Positions 24,426-34,437 of a stretch of 64,000 nucleotides of DNA are shown one piece after another. The first letter of the stretch is position 1; every line of letters begins with the position of its first letter. The translations under genes were made by a program, and so were the position numbers. The DNA is from Rutstroemia sp. NJR-2017a BVV2. Lineage: Eukaryota; Ascomycota; Leotiomycetes; Helotiales; Rutstroemiaceae. The DNA lies in assembly GCA_002946415.1 (NCBI GenBank), contig NJPS01000022.1:248001-312000 (forward strand), read 5' to 3'. The notes beneath the pieces are model-generated. The model was not told where the DNA came from. It searched no databases and saw only the letters and a list, made by a program, of their open reading frames with translations.

Positions 24426-24450
24426 ACGTGTAAGGTTGGTTCTTACACGT
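24426..24450. repeat. Perfect 9-bp inverted repeat, 7-base loop
   Basis: ACGTGTAAG at 24426-24434 is followed after 7 bases by its exact complement CTTACACGT at 24442-24450. It could be a dyad protein-binding site; no gene lies close by. Confidence 0.6.
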
Positions 24451-25353
24451 GATGCAACATTCATCATACTGCTTGCAAATGCTGCTGCTGTACTTCGTAC
24501 TTACTTCTGACAGCTAGCGTTCGGCTTTCATAGAGATCCTTTTTGGGAAGAGCAGAGCGGAGAGACATCGATTGCGACGTGATGCTGCTTCGCCGTCGCT
24601 CATCGCGCAGCATAGCTCATGTGCGGCGGCTATGTAAGGATAAAAACGAAGACGAGAAAGGGGATTAACAGGCCGAGAATACTTTGGATACTTGGATACA
24701 TTTCATGCCTTCCCCACACCGCTTCTTCTCCGACGGGTTCTTGCATCTTTTCCTCTCCTTGGGTCCTATGGAAAAGGCCTCCTGGGAAATTAGTCGATAA
24801 TCGGATAGCTTTATGCTGAGCCGACCGAAAAAGCCTATCATGGTCGTATGCGAGAAGCCGTTGGCCAAAGAGTCTCAAAATACTCGGAGCCTGGAATGAT
24901 ATGTATCATATTTCTTTTCAGCCAACCAACTAGCCAGACCAGAAATGAGACTCGCTCTGTTGTTGAATGGAATGGGTAGGTCCATGTGTTATTTTTTGTG
25001 AACTTTTGCTGACAACATATACTTTTAATAATATGAGACAATGTGATGAATATCAAATATGATGAAAAGCACGCTCTGTGGCTCACAGGCAAAGGTGTTG
25101 TATTGTTCTCTGTTTGCTGTATTTATTCACTCTTACAGATGACTTTCCTTGTGACAAGAAACTGCCAGAATAGGAAAAGGCAATGAGGTTTTCCGGAGAT
25201 ACTTCCTATCACAAATAGGAACCTCTAGCGACACCTAACATAGAACCAACATGAGCAGTCAAAAGATATTCGTACTCACTTGATTGGGATTGATCTATCT
25301 CTGAATGGGGGTCTCTTGGCCACTTGCTTGTCTGATCTTAAAAGGATCTTTCG

Positions 25354-25388
25354 ATTTAGCATTTAGCATTTAGCAATTAGCAATTAGC
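25354..25388 (+). repeat. Heptamer tandem repeat
   Basis: Five 7-base units in a row: three ATTTAGC then two AATTAGC. Seen directly. A simple minisatellite with a sharp switch between the two unit types. Confidence 0.85.
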
Positions 25389-26745
25389 AACCAAGGCAGG
25401 TAGTAATGATGATAAGTTTTGTTATGTAACCCATAGGAGTACTACATATGGCTGTATCCATTCACGGTGGTACGACAACAGGTCCACAGCTTTTGCTCCG
25501 AGAGGCTCCCCTCCTCCCCCTCACCCATCAGACCATCCAGAAAGCTGGCGCTTCGGTCGCCGTCCCATCATTTACATAATGTCTCTCAATTTAGTAACCT
25601 CAGCGGCGTGCGGATCGGACTTGCGCTTTACAGTCACGAATTCATGCATGTCATTCCGTATTCTGTATGCGATTAGAGTGCATCGAACGCATTCTGCAGT
25701 ACACATAATCGGGCAGAAGTATTGTACTTTAATGGGGCAGATTGGCATGCGTAGAGTGCATGGCATAATACAGGAGTGTTGCTCGTGTACAGTAGCGGCA
25801 GCAGAACGGAAGATTTATTGACAGCGAAGCACCAAGAAGATCGCTGCGACCATTTGTGAGGTGATTCCCGAGGTCCAGGTTGGGAGTTGGAGTTGAGGCT
25901 GGAGCGGGAGTTGGTTAGGTGTTCTCGGTTGTGTTGTACGTATGTAGGTGTAGGTGTAGGTGTAAGGTGTTGGCAAGTCGATGGCCTTTCAGTCCAGTCA
26001 TATCGGCTCGACTCGACTGGACTCGATTTCGAGGTCAAAGCGATGACACCTGCTGAGTCTCTAAACAAGGCATAAGGTTATCTGATATGATATCTAATCT
26101 GGTCGCTGCCATACAGCCAGACTGTACAATCGGATCGGGTAGAGGCGCTTTGCAGGAGGCATTGTCTCTCGTCCAATCAACTATCAGACCATTTTCGAGG
26201 ATATTCTGATATGAACATGAACCATGAACCATTGCCAGGTCCGTGGATATTGACATCACAACGGATGATATTGATATTGGGTGTTGAATGGAGGACAGGA
26301 ACAAAGAACAGCTCGAAATGGTCGCAGACTAGGTAAGGTTAGAATTCTATACTAGGCAACGAAGTAGGTTTACAGAGGTAGGTGTACCCAAACCATCTTG
26401 CATATTCCGCCTGTCTGCTTTCTACATCATCTGCCGTAGCTGCATCTACGCACTTCCTATTCGAGCCGATGGCGGATTTCCATTGGTAAGGCTAATCACC
26501 GTACATGTTCATGTCCACGGTATGCACTAAACACGGTACAGGCCAGTGCGGTACGGCTTGGTCGACAATGCTCCCCCCTCGTCCGTCTTTTATATTGGAT
26601 ATAAGTCTACCTTGCAGAACATTCCTATACATCCCGAGATCGTTATTTCGCGAGTTGAGAGTCCCTTGGGCCGACCCTTTTCTGACAAGCCTTTTGATCG
26701 ACCACTCGGAAGACTCATAGTTCCAGCCATCTCACGCGGAACGAA

Positions 26746-26773
26746 TTAACCATTAACCATTTACCATTAACCC
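26746..26773 (+). repeat. Heptamer tandem repeat
   Basis: Four 7-base units: TTAACCA, TTAACCA, TTTACCA, TTAACCC. Seen directly. The unit differs from the fungal telomere unit (CCCTAA) and is not taken as telomeric. Confidence 0.75.
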
Positions 26774-26920
26774 CACCTAGCCTGGAAATTCATAGCCCAT
26801 GCTCGCAAGCCGAAAAGCATACAGTCATCCTCGCTCCTTCGTCCGCTTGTCCCCTCTTCACGTCCCCCTCATCCCCACCTCGTCAAATTTAGATAACCTC
26901 GCGGCCGAGAAACGCATGCA

Positions 26921-26980
26921 ACACACATACACATACACATATACACACATACACACATACACACATACATACATACACAC
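26921..26980 (+). repeat. ACAC/ACAT microsatellite
   Basis: About 60 bases of alternating ACAC and ATAC/ACAT units on the plus strand. It opens several frames (giving THTYTYTH-like peptides) that are not genes. Confidence 0.85.
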
Positions 26981-27401
26981 ACCCACGTCCACGCCCACAC
27001 CAATACCCTCGTTTTGCACAAGCCAGCCGATTTCATTACATACCGTCAGAATCTTCAACCCGCCACCGTCAACCCCCCACGGCCGAAGGACCGCCGCCAC
27101 CACTGAGAATTCCTTCCTAAGTGTGCGGGTACACCTTGGCTCATCCACACCAATCTTCCGCCCAATAATCTAATGCTACAATATTTTTATAGCATATAAC
27201 ACCCGCACCACACCTCACCACACCAGACGCTCACGGACACACACTGCAGCTTTACATTTCTGTTCGTAGAGGCGCTCATCCTCGTACCACCCGAACCGCA
27301 GATCGCGCATCTTGTACAGCTCGGGTCCCGAATAATTACTTACTTACTTTGCCTTTCAACCACTGCACTAACTCTCTGCGACTAAAGCTCCTCTAGCTTC
27401 G

Positions 27402-27437
27402 ATGTATATGCCCGCAATACCGACGACAACTCCCTGA
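27402..27437 (+). promoter_or_regulatory. Upstream ORF in leader of WD40 gene
   Basis: ATG at 27402 opens an 11-codon frame (MYMPAIPTTTP) that stops at 27437, 84 bases before the chosen start of the WD40 gene. If the transcript begins upstream of it, it could lower translation of the main frame. Confidence 0.4.
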
Positions 27438-27520
27438 CCAGATACAATTGCGGAGTGGTTCTTGCTCATGATAACTATTCATACCAGAAGTCCACGAGTT
27501 ACAGAAACGAAGGCGGCGCA

Positions 27521-29970
27521 ATGCCCTTTACTCTACCGACCCCTCCTTCCGAAGACTCGATAGAGAACCTCGATATCGACACATCTAATGGCGTCATTCT
27601 GACAGAACATGCAAGTCACAATCCTGCGACTCAGGTTCCCTCGAGTGCCAGTTCTGTAGACACTCCGAACACGATGCATGGCAATAATTTCGGAACATTT
27701 CTTGCAACGGATGATTCAATGCTACTGGAGCTGACGGAGGACGAAGACCAGGACATGTCCGATGGAGGCGCGGCTTTAGCATCAACTCTTTCGCATGAAG
27801 GACATATTCAAATTGATATAGATATATTTAACGCAGAAGCCATGGAACCCAATAATCTGGGAGAGATGCCTACGGATTTGGTGCTGGTTGATTTACACCA
27901 AGCAGCTCCCTATATCGCTAATTACAATTTCGCATACGGACCGGGAGAGGGGCTTGAGGACTTTGAGCCTCCTCTACCTGTTCCCCCTATGCCTGATGCT
28001 GCTACGACAGATTTGCCAGCAGTCATGTCAGAGGTATCTCACCAGCTACAGCATATTCAGGATGGACAAGAGCATGGGGATTTGGAACTGAGTCAAGCGG
28101 AACATCATGAGCTTTTCATGAGCCACAATCAGAGTACAGCTTCCTTTCCATTCACTTCTCTTTCTCCAGTGTCGGTTACTGCAGTCACACAAAATGGCGC
28201 TGCCACCGTAGTTTCTTCTCAAAGCCAGCCACCTGCTCTTGTAGGTTCAGCACAGGCTCCAAACGAGGCCATAAATAGCTGGGCAAATGCGTCAGTGATA
28301 TATGGTTTTTCTTTTGGGCAGGCTGGCCTTTTCAATTCTCCTTCTCATTTGCCTTCTTCGGATGTAATCTGGGCTGATGATCAGGAATCTGATGCTGACC
28401 ATACTGAAGTGGAAGATCAAATCAATATGAACTTCGGTGCTTTTCTCCTCGATTGGGCTGACCAGGCCCGCATAATGAGAAGAGCGAAAGACAGAAGATA
28501 CCGAGGTCCTGCAGCCCATGGTGTTGCTAGATATAGCACCGAGAACGACATCGATCCTGTAACAATCAATGACCTCAAAGGTGAAGAGTGCGATTTCCAA
28601 AGGATTGACTGGTCGGAGCTTGGCGTATCAAGGTTGGAAGCTCGACAGATGCGCCGTCAGACTTATAAGAACTATACCAATCTGAGATACGTCAACCCTC
28701 CTCAGTGGCATGTGAGTTGATTCTTCACTTGTAGTTACGTTGTGATACTTACAACTAATAGAAACAATTTCAGGGCGCGAGGCTTCGGAATGATGAGAAC
28801 TATTTCAGATTTCGTCGTATGGATTTCCAACATAATGTCCACCTTGCTCACTTTCAACTACGAAATCTGATTACATGCCCGTCACGAGATCGCATTTTTT
28901 ACGCCAGTACATCAAAAGTCATGCATTACAATACAGCTAGCATGTCCTCTCCCAAAGCTCTAATGGACATGAGTAATCCCCTTGTGCGGAGTTTTGATCC
29001 CTCCTTTGACGAAGTTCAAATATCGACATTGACGTCTGCTCACAATCTCGTTGTTGCCGGTGGATTTGCTGGACAGTACGGCTTGATGAACATTCGAGCA
29101 CGAAAAGGGACGAAGCCATCTCAGGGTGTTATTACAGAGCATGTCAACAACATCACAAACCATGTTCAAATCCATCTTTCGCGAAACTCCTCATCACCTC
29201 TGGTAACTTTTGCATCGAATGACTCAGGTGTCAGGACTCTTGATGTGGCTACCAATAAATTCGTCGCGTCGCGTATGTACGACCACGCTATTAATTGCAC
29301 AGCTGTGTCTCCTGACCAACGGCTCCGAGTCATGGTGGGCGACACTCGTAGAGTAATGATCTGCAATTCTGATACTGGCGAAATATTACAAGACCTCGAT
29401 GGTCATCGCGATTTTGGATTCGCATGTGATTGGTCCGGTGATGGGTGGACTGTAGCCACCGGAAATCAGGATATGCAAGTCAAGATCTGGGATGCTCGAA
29501 AGTGGACGAATAGTGCGGGAATGGCACAACCGGTGCAAACCATTGCTGCGGAGATGGCTGGCGTAAGGGCATTGAAGTTCTCGCCTATAGGCTCTGGCAG
29601 AAGGGTACTTGCTGCTGCCGAGCCGGGAGACTATGTCAACATCATCAATGCCGAGACGTTCAACAGTAAACAGGTTCTTAGCTTTTTCGGAGAAATCGGT
29701 GGTATGGACTTCACAGATGATGGCCAGAGCTTGATCGTTGCAAATTGCGATCGTCTGAGGGGTGGCATCATGGAGTTCGACCGATGTGATTTCGCTACAG
29801 AAGGATTTACTCAGCTAGATGAGGACCTCAGACGTAGGTTTGTTGGAAAGAAACGAGCTTTCAACAGTAACCCGATGGATGAGTACTCGACCGATCATCC
29901 AGAGCTATGGGGCACGACAAAACGAAGAGAGGCCAGGGCTGCGCTCCTTACAAATGTACCTTGCTTCTGA
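27521..29970 (+). CDS. WD40/DUF2415-like beta-propeller protein
   Basis: Exons 27521..28711 and 28774..29970 join in phase 0 (GTGAGT donor, TTTCAG acceptor), 795 residues. The start is the ATG at 27521 (MPFTLPTPPSEDSIEN); the frame is open further upstream but only a GTG is there. The first about 300 residues are acidic, Ser/Pro/Asn-rich and probably disordered. From about residue 340 (NFGAFLLDWADQARIMRR) the sequence resembles fungal proteins such as S. pombe SPBC2A9.03. A propeller follows, with a recognisable repeat ending DWSGDGWTVATGNQDMQVKIWD and later repeats with KFSPIGSGRRVLAAAEPGDYV. These proteins carry WD40 repeats and a DUF2415 segment; their function is not established. The C-terminal tail is short and basic. 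Confidence 0.85.
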
Positions 29971-31291
29971 GGGGAGTTCTCGCCGATTCAAAACCGACAT
30001 GGAAACCCTCATTGAGCCAAACGACTGTTGTACTTTTGCGACACACATTAGGTTTCCTTGTTATTCGAGACGTCATGGCTGATGGTAGAGTAGAGGACTG
30101 ATCATAAGCCAAACCCGTTAACTTACAACTTCTCGATTCCACCATATACATACTTGGCTCCTCCACAAAAGTTTATCTTATCACGACCATTTCACTATTT
30201 TCATATACATATTGGCATCACACACGGCGTCTCACATATCTTTGCTAGGTGTTCGGGGGCATCTCATTTAGCATGGTGTCATTGGCATGGAGACAATCGA
30301 TCATTCATATCTGTAGGAAAAGGAAGAGGAAAAGAGATAATAAGCGTGTTTGATATGCCTGATGCATTCTTGATTTCTTCTCCTGCTCCTTCTGGCGAAT
30401 GGTATGGTCGTTCGAACGCATAAGGGAGGGGCAATACATAACACTTGGTATGGTATGATACGCTACGGCCGGTTGATCATTTAGCGATGGTGTTTTTTTG
30501 GGGGGCATATTTGCTTTTTTATTTTTTTTTTCTCTCACTTTGAATGTTTGTTTTCTTCTTTTGATAATTCTTCAGGCCGGGAAATGGATGGTATGGTATG
30601 GGTATGACCGACTTCCTTTGTGCATATTTTGAGGGTATTGGGATTGGGACGGGGGGCTTGGGAACGGCATTGGCAATCGGACTGGGAAATTGGGACTCGG
30701 GGCTTGGGGACATAGGCGTGATTGTTTCATGGAACTCTTGGGGGAATGATGGCACTGGGATATATTGGGCTTCACCTTCCTGGCCTGGAACAGGGCTGAT
30801 TGGGGCTTGGTTGATCGGATTCGAGAATGAATATGCCTGTCTGGATTGGGTTGCGGTGGTATAGAGGCCGATGAGATGATGGGATATGGAGAGATATGGT
30901 ATATAGTAAATTTTATGAGTATAAAAGTTACAGTCTCGTTTCTTGAAGTGCTTCGTGTTGGTTGAAGGCATGGATGTGATTTGAGGAGAGAGGAGATATG
31001 GGTTATTTGCTTCTCGTAACTGGAAACTAATAGTTCCAAGCTAACTAGCTGCGTGTCCATACCCAACTGTCCCTACTTTACTTCTTAAACTCGGGCCACC
31101 TATCTCCTGGTATCTCCCCGTCCCTCGGGGTCACCACCATAGCTTACATTTAAGAAAATCAAGAAATTGACATGTACTTATCCTCGCTTTCAGCGCCCGC
31201 GAATCATTACAAGAGAAGCACCTTCAAAGGCTCGCTGTGATGAGGCGGGGGAGGAAAGATTCTGTGGTTGGTTGAGGGTAGTATAGTGTCT
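29971..31291. other. Gene-poor stretch with Pro-rich minus-strand frame
   Basis: 3' flank of the WD40 gene to about 30500. A minus-strand frame at 30971..30519 encodes a Pro/Ile/Ser-rich peptide (PKPPVPIPIPSKYAQRK) with no domain and no convincing start. It could be the last exon of an unidentified gene or chance. Confidence 0.3.
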
Positions 31292-31446
31292 CTCCGGGTC
31301 AGAAATAACAGGCCGACAATATTACTCAAAAGACATTTGGACAATGAAACCATTATATCATATTAGAGTGTTTAGAATATTTATCTGATGATAGTAATCA
31401 GCTGCAATATATTATCCTAAATCGGCCTGTTTTTCCTACGCCGAAG
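31292..31446. mobile_element. MITE-like element copy A (155 bp)
   Basis: The left end CTCCGGGTCAGAAATAACAG followed by GCCGA (31292-31316) is matched in inverted orientation by TCGGCCTGTTTTTCCTACGC followed by CGAAG (31422-31446). The inverted terminal repeats are about 25 bases with a few mismatches. The inside is AT-rich and has no open frame. Copy B at 33664 shares both ends and the internal motif ATTTGGACAATGAAA. The size and structure fit a non-autonomous miniature inverted-repeat element. No clear target duplication was seen. Confidence 0.6.
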
Positions 31447-31518
31447 AGGGTGTATTATACTTGTTGACTTGAGTGAGTACATATAGATTAGGTTGAATGG
31501 AGATGTTTTACTTACCCC

Positions 31519-31626
31519 CAAAAAGAAGTCTGAAGTATCATCGCATATCTTTCCCTCTGGGTGGAGTGTCCCAGATTGCCAGAGCTGGTGGGGATGGCTG
31601 TGATTCTCATGCTTGAGGAGAGCCAT
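31519..31626 (-). CDS. Candidate first exon of an unidentified gene
   Basis: ATG at 31626 lies in a good context (CCTCCCATGG) and opens 36 codons (MALLKHENHSHPHQLW...SDFFLG), followed directly by a GTAAGT donor. Upstream on the same strand are a TATATATA run near 31835 and a long CT-rich tract (31970-32250), the usual look of a fungal promoter. MITE copy A would then lie in the first intron. I could not find a second exon that I trust. No family recognised. Confidence 0.3.
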
Positions 31627-33055
31627 GGGAGGAGATGCGAGGTTCTGTTAAGTGCGGGGATGCGCTTGATGAGTTGTGAATTGTTGTTAGGGTTAAGAGG
31701 GAGGAATACTTAGTTCAATCAACTACGAGGAGGCAACAGGCCTGGTGACGAGGAAACGGAATAGAAATCTTTGGTATAGTCAGAGTGTTTTCATGCTTGA
31801 TCAAGGTATTGATGAATTGGTAGACGATGAGTATATATATACTACAGTTCCGAAGTCTCACACAACGAGACCGGAGATTCAGCCGGTCTTAAATAGCAGA
31901 GAACGGGCACGACGATGATGTAGTTGGAGTAAGTTGGTATGGGAGCCGGGCTGGTTTCCTCGTGTTGTAGAGACGGGATCTGTGGTGAGGGGGAATACTG
32001 AGGGGAGGGTAGGTGTGCTGGATGAGGGGGAGAAGTTGGTTTGGGCTTGGTGGACGGTTTGGGAGGGGAAATGGTTAGAGCGCGTCGGGGAGGGGGGGTA
32101 GAGAAGGCAATGAGAAGATTGGAAGAAGGCTGTTAAAGGGGGAGGAGGACGATGGGGAGTTTGATGTTTGAAAGAGGGGGAGTGAGGGTTTGGTATTGAG
32201 GAGAAAGGAGGAGAGGAAGAAGCAGAGAGGAGAAACCGGGTTGGGGAAGGCTCAAAGTTGACGATCTTGTAGTCTTGTACGGGTTATTTGGAACTGGGAA
32301 TGTAGATAGTCTAGAGCTCCCGGTAGAAAGCGAATGTACAACATTAAGAGAGAAAAAGTTTCAAGGGAGAATTTGATCAACGCCAAACCACCGTGTCAGT
32401 GACCATACCGATTTTTCCAGCGGCTCCAATACCAAGCAGAGGTGCGTAATTGGAGACTCAACTTCGAAATTGTTAAGCACATGCTTAGAACAGCGGAACT
32501 TTCGTCAGTAGGGCTGCCGGCGGTGACATGGTTCCATATATCGAGCTCGTGCCTGGGTAGACCGGAACTACCGGAGCCTCGCTGGTCACCTTCCCCCGCG
32601 ACAAAACTCTTTGGACTCCACTATCACTCCACTCGGTGTAAGGGTCGGACTCGGAGTTTGACAATTTTGCGAGAATTGACGCATGAGAACTGCACGTAGC
32701 AAGCTAGGCATATCTGACTGGTGTCTTTCTTCCATTGCCTGGCTACAGGTACGGAATCTGCGGGTGTCTTGGATTGAAGTAAAGTTTCGGCACTCACTGG
32801 TGTAATGATAACAGAAGTCTTGGTGCGCGGGAGCGCGGAGAGAACTTGCAAGGAGATAATCTTTCGGGCTTGAATTATGCTTGATTAGTCGGTAACCCGA
32901 TATCCTCATTATGAGATCCCACGGTGTGAATATATCTGTGCTGACTCAGCATTGGGATAGATCCATTTGCGTGATAGATATCCAATTACTTCTCCCCAAG
33001 AACAAAGACTACTCTATTTAGCGGTGGGAGCCGGAGAGCTACTCTTGGAGAAGAA
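31627..33055. other. Gene-free stretch with purine-rich tract
   Basis: From about 31960 to 32250 the plus strand is strongly purine-rich with several runs of four or more G (for example GGGGAGGGGGGG near 32090). The rest, to 33055, is AT-balanced with short frames only. No gene found. Confidence 0.45.
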
Positions 33056-33621
33056 CTAGACGCAGCGCTGGGGTTCCTCACTTCGATCTATTCCACCAAG
33101 GAGTTCGGGAACCTGACACGGTTTCCATGATGGTGATGCCGAGACACAATCCCAGTATACAACACCTGAGATTTTTCCGCTGTTGTTGACTAGGATATCT
33201 TTGATAGAAATATGTCGTGGAAGAGTATCGAGTGCTCCCTGGCGCTGGCGCTGAAGAGCATAGCTGAAGAAAGGCATTCAATAGTCTCTTTCCAAGGTCT
33301 CTACCCCTTGGGCGTCTTCAATCTCATCTCAGTCGTCTGAGCTCTTGGAGAGTTGCTCTTGGTCGGACGGGTACCAACGCGAGACGCGCATGAAGCCAGT
33401 CTTTACTGCTGCTAGAAGAAACTCAAGTACATCTTGTGTGAGGTAACCGCCCGGAAGATCATCACCATCAAGGTAACTTGACCCTCCACAGGCAACAACT
33501 GTTGGCCCTGATGTGTCGCATCTTTCGCGTCTTTAGATAGCTTCCTCCCTCTTGGTTGTAGACTTCTACCTGGCGAATACTCCATCCATATCCACTCACA
33601 CCCGAGCTCATTCTCCGTCAA
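33056..33621 (-). pseudogene. Relic of APH-type (aminoglycoside phosphotransferase-fold) kinase
   Basis: Reading the minus strand from 33621, two frames each carry part of the fungal APH family pattern. The first half has NELGCEWIWMEYSPGRSLQP and KLSKDAKDAT (family style: NELGFEW-hydrophobic-ME-PG). After a gap with a stop codon and a frame change comes an acidic stretch resembling EIEDAQ, then PRHISIKDILVNNSGKISGV and VYWDCVSASPSWKPCQVPEL (family style: H-D-L-NILVD-G-IDWE-C-W-CQ-PE). The catalytic positions are altered (HISIKDI, VYWDC), and in-frame stops separate the halves. The N-terminal lobe and the C-terminus are missing. I read this as a decayed copy, not a gene. Confidence 0.65.
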
Positions 33622-33663
33622 ATCGTCAAACCGTCAAACGTATCAGGCACCGGTATATCGGCT

Positions 33664-33804
33664 CTTCGGCTCAGAAAAAAGGCCGATTTATAGCATAGGC
33701 TCTCCTGTGCAGGAATAAGAGGCCGATGACAATACCCAAAAGTTATTTGGACAATGAAATATTATAATATTGTCCCAGATTGGCCTGGTTTTTCCAAGCC
33801 GAAG
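33664..33804. mobile_element. MITE-like element copy B (141 bp)
   Basis: The left end CTTCGGCTCAGAAAAAAGGC followed by CGATTTA (33664-33690) is matched in inverted orientation by TTGGCCTGGTTTTTCCAAGC followed by CGAAG (33780-33804). Inside, ATACCCAAAAGTTATTTGGA then CAATGAAA parallels copy A in the same order and orientation. A second GAATAAGAGGCCGA motif at 33713-33726 suggests an internal partial repeat of the end. No open frame. Confidence 0.6.
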
Positions 33805-34437
33805 AAAGAGATGGGTGTTTAGGCGAATGAAGTTGATGGTTGCTATTTCACACCTGAAGCCTAGACCGTAACCTTACAAGTAGATCTGATGACGAAATAG
33901 GTTAAACAGGAAATCCTCATGTCAACCCCCACTAAATACCACAAGATCACCCCCCAGTGCCCCCTACTCATACTTATACTAAAGTACGTATTTCGTATTT
34001 CCGTATTACATATGCAACTATTTATTGATTTCTATTTGATGATACATCTGACTATCTGACTATGACTACGTTTGTGCGACCTAAATTTCCGTTTCCCTAG
34101 TACATCTGCCTGTGACGTGCCTGTCGGTGTAGTGAGTGACAGTAGTCCCCATTCGCAGCTCAACCTCCGAATGCACAAGATTCTGCGCTCCACCCTGTGC
34201 TAGACATACTCAACATTTTATTTCTCTTCTTACTATTCCAGTACAACCCGACAGTGACAGCGACAACGACTAGCCTTGAAGCTCTCAAATTACCCTCCAT
34301 CAATATTGACCGTGATCTACTCCGCAGCCCTACCTTAAGGTTACCTGGAAAGGTGTGGGTACGAAGCAGAAGATATTTTTCCGTTTACCCAAGTCCTTTC
34401 TCGAACAGGCCTCTATTTACGATTTGAAGCCGTGAGG
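33805..34437. promoter_or_regulatory. Upstream region of OSBP gene
   Basis: AT-rich to about 34060, then more balanced. It holds the promoter and leader of the oxysterol-binding protein gene. No other gene found. Confidence 0.4.

Larger units (their letters stand above)
23595..27520. other. 3.9-kb gene-poor stretch with simple repeats
   Basis: The longest region without a recognisable gene. It contains a perfect 9-base inverted repeat (24426-24450), heptamer repeats at 25354-25388 and 26746-26773, and an ACAC/ACAT microsatellite at 26921-26980. The right-hand 300 bases are C-rich and form the promoter and leader of the WD40 gene, with a small upstream reading frame at 27402. Overlapping frames in this stretch show no family features. 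It may hold long promoters or non-coding RNA. Confidence 0.4.

Noticed and set aside
24661..24840. Third full copy of the MITE-like element
   Set aside because: Only the left arm (TTAACAGGCCGAGAATACT) is similar; the right end does not match as an inverted repeat.
26746..26773. TTAACCA units as an internal telomere repeat
   Set aside because: The fungal telomere unit is TTAGGG/CCCTAA; the units differ and the run is very short.
32586..32909. 107-codon minus-strand frame near the APH relic
   Set aside because: No similarity to the missing parts of the kinase family and no splice path to it.
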